This document shows positions 9,701-17,152 of a stretch of DNA of 54,189 nucleotides, piece after piece. This DNA is from an uncultured Collinsella sp. GTDB taxonomy: Bacteria; Actinomycetota; Coriobacteriia; Coriobacteriales; Coriobacteriaceae. The notes beneath the pieces were generated by a model. It had not been told where the DNA came from, made no database searches, and saw only the letters and a list, made by a program, of their open reading frames with translations. Numbering within the stretch: the stretch's first letter is position 1; every line of letters begins with the position of its first letter. The position numbers and the translations under genes are program-made. The stretch covers positions 1 to 54,189 of the forward strand of contig CAUFMB010000012.1 of NCBI GenBank assembly GCA_959026535.1. The letters run 5' to 3'.

Positions 9701-10245
9701 TTAATCTTTTTGAGCGCTCGCTCCTTGCGGCGCTTGTGCTTGGAAATGCCGGCGGCCTCCTCGATGAGGGCGCGACGCTCCTCGGGGCGGCTCTGCAAAA
9801 TGGCGTCGAGCTTGCCCTGGCTGATGATGGAATGCGTATCCTTGCCCAGGCCCGAATCGTGCAGGATGTCCTGAATGTCCATCAGGCGGCACGGACTCGA
9901 GTTGATGAGGTACTCGCTTTCGCCCGAGCGATACATGCGACGGGTGATGGCGACCTCGTCAAAGTCGACGGGCAACATATGGTCCGAGTTATCGAGCACC
10001 AGCGTGACCTCGGCGACACCCACCGGCTTGCGCGCCGACGAGCCCGAGAAGATGACATCCTCCATGGCCTGGCCGCGCAGCTGCTTGGCGCTCTGCTCGC
10101 CCAGGACCCACAGAATCGAGTCAGAGATGTTCGATTTTCCCGAGCCGTTGGGACCGACGATGACGGTCAGGCCCGGCTCAAACGTCATATGGGCGCGGTC
10201 GGCAAACGACTTGAACCCCTTGAGCGTAAGGGACTTGAGATACAC
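6709..10245 (-). CDS. smc: Chromosome segregation protein SMC
   Basis: ATPase of the bacterial condensin, compacting and segregating origins together with ScpA/ScpB. It has 1178 residues, the usual length. The N-terminal Walker A GPNGSGKSNI lies near residue 32; two long coiled coils flank a glycine-rich hinge around residues 510-680. The C-terminal head has the ABC signature LMSGGEKSLTALALLFA and Walker B FYVLDEVEAALDDAN. It is preceded by rnc after a 10-base gap and followed by ftsY with a one-base overlap. The ScpA/ScpB partner genes are not in the window. Confidence 0.97.
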   Translation of the reverse strand: MYLKSLTLKGFKSFADRAHMTFEPGLTVIVGPNGSGKSNISDSILWVLGEQSAKQLRGQAMEDVIFSGSSARKPVGVAEVTLVLDNSDHMLPVDFDEVAITRRMYRSGESEYLINSSPCRLMDIQDILHDSGLGKDTHSIISQGKLDAILQSRPEERRALIEEAAGISKHKRRKERALKKIKSMDEHLMRARDINKEIARQLRPLERQVDRARKYKELSSRANELTQMLAVDELRSLQSQWNDLESRSKEGAAELELAQYRMSEKERELEKLQVMLEEKGLFVGDLGEQRRHMQDVVGRINSDMRLLEEKGHNMVSRLSDMRGQISSSEHQRRRVVEELEDARAQLEEVTGAHMQAQEDVDAAGPAAAELHERRVALDNQISQLTREQRDVQRVADNAALELAKVKDSLSNAEVEDNMYASRLEQIDEQLEEVMASLESRRDRAEELEGALEEARQAQVDAREATETARAALKDLRARESEARNKLFEVRSELASQKKLDARMADSSPLVSRLVGALGDDVLGRLGDVLEAPRELEGLVEQLLAGDIDALLFDDAATLERAGRAALDQKKASGEALLVARGVSGSTAAEGASGTRLVDRLSVRAGYGPVVEALLGGYYVVDDLAAALSAPVVEGVTYVTPDGARVTCGGLVRVGLDAGEALGALERKRRIRELEGLEPDLAAIFEHASVQVVEANVAVEEARAAEGDAAGEIARLEGERRSLLSEIGRLEQSANNAEVERVRISKRREQAAEAVRAARPRVDELTRSRDEARAQASDLGLQIAEANDELDRVRRDDSEAAGKLADAKVRLAQTSERLRSLKGRVPDLEHRLEGIDRRIRGTRQASRSLELLRLRVDPMHERYSALLERASDWAARLRDQASLEEADSASLKKTIEDAKAEVARAKERVDTASAAQNEFKVARGKLEVQVEAAIKAITADGTTVLEEALMLPVPTDRDAAERELNQLVRQINNLGPVNQVAMEEYEQLKRRADYIEEQLADLESARKALTKITVAIDRKMRKAFLVTFEKVDANFREIFAMLFPGGQAHLEMTDPEHPAETGIEVVAQPRGKRITKMMLMSGGEKSLTALALLFAVYRTRTVPFYVLDEVEAALDDANLSKLIGAIDVLRSDTQLLVISHQRRTMEDADVLYGVSMQADGVSRVVSQKLDCETGKVVNA

Positions 10246-10255
10246 GGTTCCTCGC

Positions 10256-10981
10256 TTACACGTGCTTCTTGTTCAGAATCACGCCGTTGGTGGTGTAACC
10301 CATGCGGTCGAGCGCTTCAAGCGCGGCAGCTCCCTCGGCTTCCTTCTTTGAGGAGCCGGAGCCGCGACCCTGGCGAATACCATCGATCAAAACCACAGCG
10401 GTAAAGGTGGGCGCATGCGCCGGGCCCTCGGAGCCAACGAGCTTGTACGCCGGGGGCTCGTGACCGTCGGCTTGCACGCACTCCTGCAAAAACGACTTGG
10501 GGTTCGCAGGATGCTCGGCACGCTCGGAAGCCAAATGCGGCTTAAGCGTACGGTGAATGAACTCCGCCGCGGCATCCCAGCCGGCATCCAGGTACAGCGC
10601 GCCCACGAGCGACTCATAGACGTTCTCGAGGGCCGAATGCAGGCCGCGCGCACCGGTACCGGTCTCGGAGGCACCAAAGATAATGATGTCGTCGATGCCC
10701 AACTCGTGAGAAACCTCGGATAGCGTGGCGCCCGAGACGAGCGACACCTTCAAGCGAGTGAGCTTGCCCTCGTCAAACTCGGGATAGGACTCAAACAGGG
10801 AGCGTGCGACCACAGCGCCCAAAATGGAATCGCCCAAGAACTCAAGGCGCTCATAGCTGGCAGAAACCGGCTGGCCCTCGACTGCCGAGGGATGCGTAAG
10901 GGCCGCGCGCAGCAGCACCTTATTGTTGAACTCGTGGCCCAGGATTTCCTGGGCGCGCGTAAGTCGTTCGGATAAAGCCAA
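10256..10981 (-). CDS. rnc: Ribonuclease III
   Basis: Double-strand-specific endoribonuclease for rRNA precursors and structured mRNAs. The RNase III signature ERLEFLGDSILG is at 44-55, a second acidic site (ENVYESLVGALYLD) comes near 125, and a dsRNA-binding domain occupies about 165-235 (GSGSSKKEAEGAAALEAL). The start is a TTG at 10981 with AAGGAGG 8 bases upstream. That ribosome-binding site lies inside the end of acpP, so the two genes are coupled. Length 241. Confidence 0.96.
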   Translation of the reverse strand: MALSERLTRAQEILGHEFNNKVLLRAALTHPSAVEGQPVSASYERLEFLGDSILGAVVARSLFESYPEFDEGKLTRLKVSLVSGATLSEVSHELGIDDIIIFGASETGTGARGLHSALENVYESLVGALYLDAGWDAAAEFIHRTLKPHLASERAEHPANPKSFLQECVQADGHEPPAYKLVGSEGPAHAPTFTAVVLIDGIRQGRGSGSSKKEAEGAAALEALDRMGYTTNGVILNKKHV

Positions 10982-10984
10982 GAC

Positions 10985-11227
10985 TTAGGCCTCCTTGGCA
11001 GCTTCGATAGCGTCGACGGCGTCGGCGACAGAGTTGAGCGAGAGCAGGGTCTCGTCATCGATCTCGAGGTTGAACTCGTCCTCGATAGCCGTAACCAGCT
11101 GCAGGCGCTCGAGCGAGTTGGCATCGAGGTCGTCAAAGGTGGTCTCCTCGCTAATTTCGGCAACATCGACGCCCAGAACGTCAGCAGCGACCTCGGCGAT
11201 CTTGTCGAAGATTTCGGAGCGGTCCAT
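10985..11227 (-). CDS. acpP: Acyl carrier protein
   Basis: Carries growing fatty acyl chains on a 4'-phosphopantetheine arm. The acidic 80-residue protein starts at ATG 11227 after GAGAGGA. The modified serine is S38 in DLDANSLERLQL. The residue before it is Asn rather than the Asp of the usual DSL motif. The order plsX-acpP-rnc-smc matches the fatty acid and chromosome cluster of many Gram-positives. A separate promoter and a 22-bp palindrome lie upstream. Confidence 0.93.
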   Translation of the reverse strand: MDRSEIFDKIAEVAADVLGVDVAEISEETTFDDLDANSLERLQLVTAIEDEFNLEIDDETLLSLNSVADAVDAIEAAKEA

Positions 11228-11263
11228 AGCGCTTCCTCTCATAGTACATGAATACCAAAAGAA

Positions 11264-11285
11264 TGGTACCGCCCGGGCGGTACCA
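11264..11285. promoter_or_regulatory. 22-bp perfect palindrome in the acpP leader
   Basis: Two 11-bp arms (TGGTACCGCCC and its complement) abut with no spacer in the untranslated leader of acpP, about 40-60 bases before its start. It could be an operator (for a FapR-like or other lipid regulator), a hairpin ending the plsX transcript, or both. The T-rich stretch after it on the minus strand is short (TTCTTTTGG). Confidence 0.5.
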
Positions 11286-11298
11286 AGACACGGTTCTG

Positions 11299-11304
11299 AT
11301 TCTA
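11299..11304 (-). promoter_or_regulatory. Candidate -10 element for acpP
   Basis: TAGAAT on the minus strand would start transcription near 11292, just upstream of the palindrome. No convincing -35 is visible, so this is tentative. Confidence 0.35.
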
Positions 11305-11351
11305 CCCCACGACGTGCGCCGCGAAGCACATAACAGCGCTCTAACTCGCTC

Positions 11352-12371
11352 TTACAAAACGATACTGTCCATAGAGTTGGCGACATTCTCGACCAGCCCG
11401 GCGCGCACGGCTTCGGCCGCCGCGAGCGTACCGTTTTTGACAGCCTCGACCGAGGTGGCGCCATGGCCGATCAGGACCACGCCGCGCAGGCCCAGAAGAA
11501 TCGCGCCGCCCTTGGCGTCGCCAGAGAGCTTGGCCTTAATCTCGCGCATCTGCTTTTTGATGAGCAGCGCGGCGATCTTGGTGCCGAGCGAGGCCATAAA
11601 GGCGCCCTTGAGCTCCTGCAGCAAAAACTTGGCAGCGCCCTCGGTAGCTTTGAGAGCGATATTACCCGACATGCCATCGGCAACGACGACATCGAAGTTA
11701 CCTGAGGTGAGGTCGGTGCCCTCGCAGTTACCAACAAAGCCGGGAACGGCGGCCTTCATAGCAGGGAAACAGGCCTTGGTAAAGTTGGAGCCCTTCTCAT
11801 CCTCGGTGCCATTGGCAAGCAGGCCCACGCGAGGATGCTCGATGCCCAGGACGACGCGGGCATAGGCGCTACCCATCTGGGCAAAACGCACCATGTCATC
11901 GACCTCCACATCGGGGTTGGCACCCATGTCGCACAGCACCGTCAGACCGCCGGCGCGATTGGGCAGCGCATTGGTCAGACAGGGGCGCACCGGCTGCTTC
12001 TTGCCTTCGGCCTGATACCTAAACGGCGTCACATAGGCGGTGGCGGCGGCGGTCATGGCACCGGTGGAGCCGGCGGAGAAGAACGCATCCGCGTTGCCCT
12101 TCTTAATGGCGCGGCAAGAAAGCACGATCGACGACTTACGCTTGGTCATCACGGCGCGAATGGGATCGTCATCCATGGCGATAACGTCAGGCGCCTCAAG
12201 GGCCTCAACACGTGCATGGGAAGCTGCAAAGGGATTGACGATTTCGGCGGGACCAGCTGCCAAGACCTCGATATCGGGATCGGCGGCAAGCGCAGCTTCG
12301 ATACCATCGAGAACAACCTGAGGTTTCTCGTCTCCGCCCACAACGTCTACACAAACGCGAACGTTACTCAT
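11352..12371 (-). CDS. plsX: Phosphate acyltransferase PlsX
   Basis: Makes acyl-phosphate from acyl-ACP for the PlsY route of phospholipid synthesis. Family features are the N-terminal VRVCVDVVGGDEKPQVVLDG, SAGSTGAMTAAA, GCDMGAN-type TVLCDMGANPDVE and GNIALKATEGAAKFL. ATG 12371 has AAGGAG seven bases upstream; an ATG two codons earlier sits only one base from that site. It has 339 residues. A perfect terminator hairpin stands directly before its ribosome-binding site, separating it from rpmF. Confidence 0.95.
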   Translation of the reverse strand: MSNVRVCVDVVGGDEKPQVVLDGIEAALAADPDIEVLAAGPAEIVNPFAASHARVEALEAPDVIAMDDDPIRAVMTKRKSSIVLSCRAIKKGNADAFFSAGSTGAMTAAATAYVTPFRYQAEGKKQPVRPCLTNALPNRAGGLTVLCDMGANPDVEVDDMVRFAQMGSAYARVVLGIEHPRVGLLANGTEDEKGSNFTKACFPAMKAAVPGFVGNCEGTDLTSGNFDVVVADGMSGNIALKATEGAAKFLLQELKGAFMASLGTKIAALLIKKQMREIKAKLSGDAKGGAILLGLRGVVLIGHGATSVEAVKNGTLAAAEAVRAGLVENVANSMDSIVL

Positions 12372-12388
12372 ATACATGCTCCTTATAC

Positions 12389-12418
12389 AAAAATGGCCGA
12401 CTCATTGAGCCGGCCATT
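12389..12418 (-). terminator. Intrinsic terminator between rpmF and plsX
   Basis: On the minus strand an 8-bp perfect stem (AATGGCCG/CGGCCATT, 12392-12418) runs straight into five T residues. It ends five bases before the plsX Shine-Dalgarno AAGGAG, so plsX expression depends on read-through or on a start within the hairpin region. Confidence 0.7.
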
Positions 12419-12458
12419 GTGGTTCCATTTGGAACGGCATCGCATCCAGAGTATACCG

Positions 12459-12638
12459 TTACTCGGTAACGATAACCTCGCGGTCCTTGTAGAAACCGCA
12501 GCTGGGGCACACGTGGTGCGGAAGCTTAACAGCGCCGCAACGGGGGCACGTGGACTGAGCCGCAGCCGAGATCTTCATGTTGGCGGAACGACGGGTGTGA
12601 GTGCGGATACGACCCTGCTTTTGTTTAGGTACGGGCAT
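12459..12638 (-). CDS. rpmF: 50S ribosomal protein L32
   Basis: A 59-residue ribosomal protein beginning MPVPKQKQGRIRTHTRRS and carrying a four-cysteine zinc site, CPRC (31-34) and CPSC (44-47), so it is the zinc-binding form. The start ATG 12638 follows AAGGTC. It sits directly downstream of the DUF177 gene, the classical yceD-rpmF-plsX order. Confidence 0.96.
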   Translation of the reverse strand: MPVPKQKQGRIRTHTRRSANMKISAAAQSTCPRCGAVKLPHHVCPSCGFYKDREVIVTE

Positions 12639-12702
12639 AGTGACCTTCCTTATGAACTATCCAGTGTGGCGATTACGCGCAAGTAGCGATACTACCACAG
12701 TT

Positions 12703-13257
12703 TTACTCATCAAGCTTGAGATTCTTCAATGCTGCAAATGGATTTTCCGTGGCAGCGGCCCATTCTGCCTCTGCCTGGGCGGCGCAATCGCATTGCTCGA
12801 CGTTGAGATTGCAACCGCAAGTGGGGCAAAGGCCGCGGCAATCGGGCTTGCACAGGACAACGAACGGCGTGTCCATGACGACCGCGTCGTTGATGGGCTC
12901 TCCCAGATCGACGATGCGATCCTCGCCCAGGAGCTCGTAGCCGTCTTCGTAGGCCTCGGGATCCTCGGGCTCCTCAAAGAGGTAGAACTCCTCGATCTCG
13001 CCGGCGATATCAAACGAGGCAGGTTCCAGGCAACGGTCGCACTCGCCGGTGGCGTGCGCGCGGACCATGCCCGTGAGCAAGACACCGGTACCGGCATTGG
13101 TAAAGACAACGTCGTAGTCGATGCCGTCCTGAAGCTGGTACTCCTTCTCGCCTACCGTGTAGGTGGCGACATCGACCTTACCGGTCAGCGGATACGAATC
13201 TCCAGGAAACTCGAGCTGCTCGGAAAGATCGACGGTAACGCTCGGGAACTCAGCCAT
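12703..13257 (-). CDS. DUF177 (YceD) family protein
   Basis: YceD-family proteins are linked to 23S rRNA accumulation and sit next to rpmF in most bacteria. The 184-residue acidic protein has a cysteine pair in GECDRCLEPA and a cluster CKPDCRGLCPTCGCN near residue 150, probably a zinc knuckle. ATG 13257 overlaps the upstream stop (TAATG), so a start at 13308 is unlikely. The molecular activity of the family is not settled. Confidence 0.88.
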   Translation of the reverse strand: MAEFPSVTVDLSEQLEFPGDSYPLTGKVDVATYTVGEKEYQLQDGIDYDVVFTNAGTGVLLTGMVRAHATGECDRCLEPASFDIAGEIEEFYLFEEPEDPEAYEDGYELLGEDRIVDLGEPINDAVVMDTPFVVLCKPDCRGLCPTCGCNLNVEQCDCAAQAEAEWAAATENPFAALKNLKLDE

Positions 13258-13754
13258 TACCACTGACCATTCTGTTGGGCGGCACCCTCGTTGAGCTGCT
13301 GACGGCAACGGGTAACGGTGCCGGTCAGGCTCTTGAGGTTCTCCTCCAGGTGCGTAAAGACCTGCTCTGCGTAGTCCTCGGCAGCATAACGCGTCTCGCG
13401 CTCGTACTGCTGAGCACGATCGCGGATGTCGTCGGCCTGCTGCTGTGCTAAGCGGACGATCTCCTGCTCACCGGCAATGGTGAGGGCCTGCTGCTGAGCG
13501 TCAGCGATGATGGAATCGGCCTGAGCGGCGGCGGAAGCCATAAGCTCCTCGCGCTCCTTAAGGATACGGCGGGACTTCTGCCACTCCTCGGGATAGCTCA
13601 TGCGGATCTCGTCGAGGATGTTGAAGAACACGTCGGCGTCGATGACCTTGAACTGAGCGTTCTTGCCGAAAGGCGGCTTGGCTTCCTCGATCAGCCCTTC
13701 GAGCTCATCGACCAAGCTGACGATCCTATCGCCAGGAAAATTCTCGCCCGGCAT
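13257..13754 (-). CDS. Coiled-coil protein upstream of yceD
   Basis: A 165-residue soluble protein with no motif I can tie to a known activity. An N-terminal part (MPGENFPGDRIVSLVDELEG) is followed by a long Ala/Gln/Glu-rich helix (residues about 65-150) that should form a coiled coil, similar to DivIVA-like or ATPase stator-like proteins. ATG 13754 is supported by AAAGGAGACCGG. It is translationally coupled to the DUF177 gene by a TAATG overlap, so the two probably work in the same process. Function unknown. Confidence 0.75.
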   Translation of the reverse strand: MPGENFPGDRIVSLVDELEGLIEEAKPPFGKNAQFKVIDADVFFNILDEIRMSYPEEWQKSRRILKEREELMASAAAQADSIIADAQQQALTIAGEQEIVRLAQQQADDIRDRAQQYERETRYAAEDYAEQVFTHLEENLKSLTGTVTRCRQQLNEGAAQQNGQW

Positions 13755-13822
13755 CCGGTCTCCTTTCATAGGTAACATATCATCGTGCTAGTTTACCACA
13801 TGCCACCAGGCAATAAGAAACG

Positions 13823-14320
13823 TCACGAAAAGCGATGTTTGAGCGCTTCGACCACGTTGGACGGGACAAACGTCGATACATCGCTGCCGAGCGAGGCGAT
13901 CTGGCGAACAACCGAGCTCGAGATATAGCCGTACTGCGGCGCACTCATGACAAAGATGGACTCCAGCTCGCTATCCAGGCGATAGTTAAGGTCGGCCTGC
14001 TGCAGCTCATATTCAAAGTCGGTCATGGCGCGCAGGCCCTTGACCACGGCCCCCGCCCCCTGCTCGCGAGCGAAGTCGACCAAGAGGCCGGTAAAGGGCA
14101 GGACCTCGACGCCGTCGATATCACCGAGCGCCTCGCGGGCCAGCGCCACGCGCTCATCGAGCATAAACGTGGTGCCCACGCCGTTTTTACCCTGCGACTC
14201 GGCAACAGCGACGATCACGCTGGGAAAGATGCGGCGGGCGCGGCGAATCACATCGATATGGCCAAACGTGATGGGATCGAAGGTGCCCGGGACGATCACG
14301 CGGTTGATGGTGTCATTCAT
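13823..14320 (-). CDS. coaD: Phosphopantetheine adenylyltransferase
   Basis: Transfers AMP to 4'-phosphopantetheine, the penultimate step of coenzyme A synthesis. The nucleotidyltransferase motif GTFDPITFGHIDVI is at 12-25, and the C-terminal YISSSVVRQIASLG is the family's ISSS signature. ATG 14320 gives a normal 165-residue enzyme; it overlaps the rsmD 3' end by 8 bases. The rsmD-coaD pair is a classical arrangement. Confidence 0.96.
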   Translation of the reverse strand: MNDTINRVIVPGTFDPITFGHIDVIRRARRIFPSVIVAVAESQGKNGVGTTFMLDERVALAREALGDIDGVEVLPFTGLLVDFAREQGAGAVVKGLRAMTDFEYELQQADLNYRLDSELESIFVMSAPQYGYISSSVVRQIASLGSDVSTFVPSNVVEALKHRFS

Positions 14321-14969
14321 GGGCGTCCTCCTGAAACGTCGTGGCATCGTTGTTGTCGGCATCTGCGCCGGCGCTGTCGCCCCCACCGTCGTCATCGCCG
14401 ACCCAACGAAGCAGGTCGACCGAGGTAATGCCGTAGCGCTTCTCTCGCACGGTCTTAAAACAAGCCGGATGAGCACCTGCATCGGCTGCGGCATGCTCAA
14501 ACAGGGCAAAGGCCCCGGGCGCCAGCAGTCCCTGCTGGGAAAGATTTTGCAGCAGCTCCTCGACCGGCTCGGCGCCAAAGGCATAGGGCGGGTCGAGCAA
14601 GATCAGGTCAAAGGGACCACCCGGCACACGGCCGCGCGAGGCGCTCGCCAACACATCGCCGGTAACGACACGCCAACGCGAGCGGTCGCGGCACAGCGAC
14701 TCGATATTCTTGGTGATCAGACGGGCGGCATTGCGATCGATCTCGAACGTGGTGAGCGAGCGGGCGCCACGCGAGAGCATCTCGATTCCCAGGGCGCCGG
14801 AGCCGCCAAAGGCGTCCAGCACGCGGACCTCGTCCAAATCGAAATCGAACGCCGACATGACCATGGATGCACATGCCTCGCGCACGCGATCGGTCGTGGG
14901 ACGGGTGACATCGCGCCCACGCGGCTCTTCGATCTTGCGGCCGCGCCATTCACCGCCGATGATTCTCAT
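14313..14969 (-). CDS. rsmD: 16S rRNA (guanine966-N2)-methyltransferase RsmD
   Basis: Methylates G966 of 16S rRNA. Motifs: MRIIGGEWRGRKI at the start, the SAM loop LDAFGGSGALGIEMLSRGA near 50-68 and the catalytic LLDPPY near 122. A glycine/aspartate-rich tail of about 30 residues (GDDDGGGDSAGADADNND) extends beyond the usual end and overlaps the start of coaD. ATG 14969 overlaps the recG stop (ATGA). Confidence 0.94.
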   Translation of the reverse strand: MRIIGGEWRGRKIEEPRGRDVTRPTTDRVREACASMVMSAFDFDLDEVRVLDAFGGSGALGIEMLSRGARSLTTFEIDRNAARLITKNIESLCRDRSRWRVVTGDVLASASRGRVPGGPFDLILLDPPYAFGAEPVEELLQNLSQQGLLAPGAFALFEHAAADAGAHPACFKTVREKRYGITSVDLLRWVGDDDGGGDSAGADADNNDATTFQEDAHE

Positions 14970-17143
14970 CCTCCGCTGACCTCCTTAAAGATATGTCGAT
15001 AACGCGTGGCGACTGCATCGCGCAAGGGACGCGTCGCCACGGAGTCAAGGTTGCAAGCATACCGCAAGAGCTCGACCGCGTCCAAATGGGCCCATTCGAT
15101 AAGATCCTCGTCGGCGTCCAGGTCCACAAAGCGCAGGGTCACACCGCCATGCTGACGGTAGCCCAGGATCTCGCCCTCGTGGCGCAGACGCAGGTCCATC
15201 TGGGCGAGCGTAAAGCCATCCGAGGTCTTTTCGAGCGACTGGAGACGGTCTTGCGCCGCGGATGCGCCGCCGTTGCCCTTGGAGTGCGTCATGACCAGGC
15301 AGGTGCCCGACACGCTGCCGCGGCCCACGCGACCGCGCAACTGGTGCAGGGCCGCCAAGCCAAAGCGCTCACCGTTCTCGATGACCATGACGGTGGCGTT
15401 GGGCACGTCGACGCCCACCTCGACCACCGTGGTCGATACGAGCACGTCGATCTCTCCGCGCTTGAAGGCATCAATCACGCGGTCCTTCTCCCCCGCCGAC
15501 ATGCGGCCGTGAAGGCGTTCGATGGTAAGTCCCGGCAACGCCAGGCGCAGTCGGTCGAGCTCGGTTGCCGTATCGTGGAGCGGCACAGGCACGGTCACGC
15601 GACCCTCGTCGTCGCGGGCGATACCGGGTACGTCTTCCAGCTCATCGGCCGAGTCACTCGGCTCCACAAGCGGGCAGATCACGTAAGCCTGCTGGCCCTT
15701 TTCATACGCCTCGCGGATGGCACCGTAGGCCAAATCGCGGCTCGACTCGGTGAGCACGCGCGTCGTAACGCCCGCCCCCGGAACGGGACGATGGCGGATG
15801 ATGCTCGTATCCAGGTCGCCGTACACCGAAAGCGCCAGCGTGCGCGGAATCGGCGTGGCAGTCATGACCAGCAAGTCGGCACCCGGGCCCTTTGCGCGTA
15901 GAGCGTTACGCTGGCCCACGCCAAAGCGGTGCTGCTCGTCGATCACCACAAGCGACAAATGCTTGAACGTGACGTTCTCCGAAAGCACCGCATGGGTACC
16001 AAAGAGCACGTCGAGTTCGCCAGACTGGAGTCGCGCATGAATCTGTTCACGCTCGGCCGCCGGCGTGGCGCCCGTCAAGAGCGCCCAGGTCACGCCAGCC
16101 TGCGAGAGCAAGGGGCCGGTCTTATCGGCATATTGACGCGCCAGCACGCCCGTGGGCGCCATAACGCAGGCCTGAGTGCCGCTATCGGCCGCAACCGCCA
16201 ACGCGCAGGCGGCAACGGCGGTCTTACCGGTACCGACGTCGCCCAGCAGCAGACGGTTCATCACGCGACCGCCATCGCACATGTCATGCAGGATGTCTTG
16301 AAATGCAGCCTCCTGCTCATCGCTCAGCGAAAACGGCAGGGTTTGCTTGAGCGCGGCCAGGTGCTCGTCCGCGGTGTGGGCATAGGGCACCACATCGACC
16401 AGGCCTCCATCGTTGCGCAGGCGCAGCGCTAACTGCAGATAGAGGCACTCCTCGTAGGCAAGACGCCGGCGGGCGATGTCACGCTCGGCCATGCTCGAGG
16501 GAAAGTGGATCGAGCGCAGCGCACGGGCATTGCTCATGAGCTTCCGCTTTGCGCGCAGCGGCGCGGGAATGGGATCGAACGGATTGGCGACCACTTCGAG
16601 CGCACCGCTGACGATGCGGCGCATCCACGCCTGGCTCACGCCGTCACTTACATAGTGGACCGGCAAAATGGTACCGGCGGCGCGCCCGTCCTCGAGCTTT
16701 TCAAAGTGGGGCGAGGCCATCTGCTTAAAACCGTAGGCAAACTCGACCTTGCCCATCACGGCCAGGCGGTCGCCCTGCTTAAGCTGTTGGGCAATCCAAG
16801 GCTGACGGAAAAAGGCAACCTGCAGCACGCCCGTCTCGTCCACGAGCGAGACCTCAGTCACCTGCATACGCGGACGGGGCTGCTTTTGGACAATACGATC
16901 GACGGTGGCGATGATGGTGCACACGGTACCGATGGGCGCCATCTCGATGGACCACGAGCGAGTGAAGTCCAGGTAGCGATGAGGAATATGGAGAAGGAGG
17001 TCCCCCACCGTCCGAATTCCCAGACGGCGAAGGGCCTCCTCACGTTTACCCGAAACAAATTTGAGTCGCGCGATATCCTCGTCGAGCGCATTGCTCTGGG
17101 CAAAGCGCTCCGAGACGCGCGGCACGGAGCACAGCTCGGACAT
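14966..17143 (-). CDS. recG: ATP-dependent DNA helicase RecG
   Basis: Remodels stalled replication forks and branched DNA. Over 725 residues there is an N-terminal wedge OB domain (about 60-200) and a superfamily 2 helicase core: GDVGTGKTAVA (Walker A), VVIDEQHRFGVGQR (DExx box), MTATPIPRTLAL and the C-terminal QLRGRVGRGS. It follows fakA by about 10 bases, the fakA-recG order known from many Gram-positives. No strong Shine-Dalgarno is seen, consistent with coupling. Confidence 0.96.
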   Translation of the reverse strand: MSELCSVPRVSERFAQSNALDEDIARLKFVSGKREEALRRLGIRTVGDLLLHIPHRYLDFTRSWSIEMAPIGTVCTIIATVDRIVQKQPRPRMQVTEVSLVDETGVLQVAFFRQPWIAQQLKQGDRLAVMGKVEFAYGFKQMASPHFEKLEDGRAAGTILPVHYVSDGVSQAWMRRIVSGALEVVANPFDPIPAPLRAKRKLMSNARALRSIHFPSSMAERDIARRRLAYEECLYLQLALRLRNDGGLVDVVPYAHTADEHLAALKQTLPFSLSDEQEAAFQDILHDMCDGGRVMNRLLLGDVGTGKTAVAACALAVAADSGTQACVMAPTGVLARQYADKTGPLLSQAGVTWALLTGATPAAEREQIHARLQSGELDVLFGTHAVLSENVTFKHLSLVVIDEQHRFGVGQRNALRAKGPGADLLVMTATPIPRTLALSVYGDLDTSIIRHRPVPGAGVTTRVLTESSRDLAYGAIREAYEKGQQAYVICPLVEPSDSADELEDVPGIARDDEGRVTVPVPLHDTATELDRLRLALPGLTIERLHGRMSAGEKDRVIDAFKRGEIDVLVSTTVVEVGVDVPNATVMVIENGERFGLAALHQLRGRVGRGSVSGTCLVMTHSKGNGGASAAQDRLQSLEKTSDGFTLAQMDLRLRHEGEILGYRQHGGVTLRFVDLDADEDLIEWAHLDAVELLRYACNLDSVATRPLRDAVATRYRHIFKEVSGG

Positions 17144-17152
17144 GGGCAGAGC

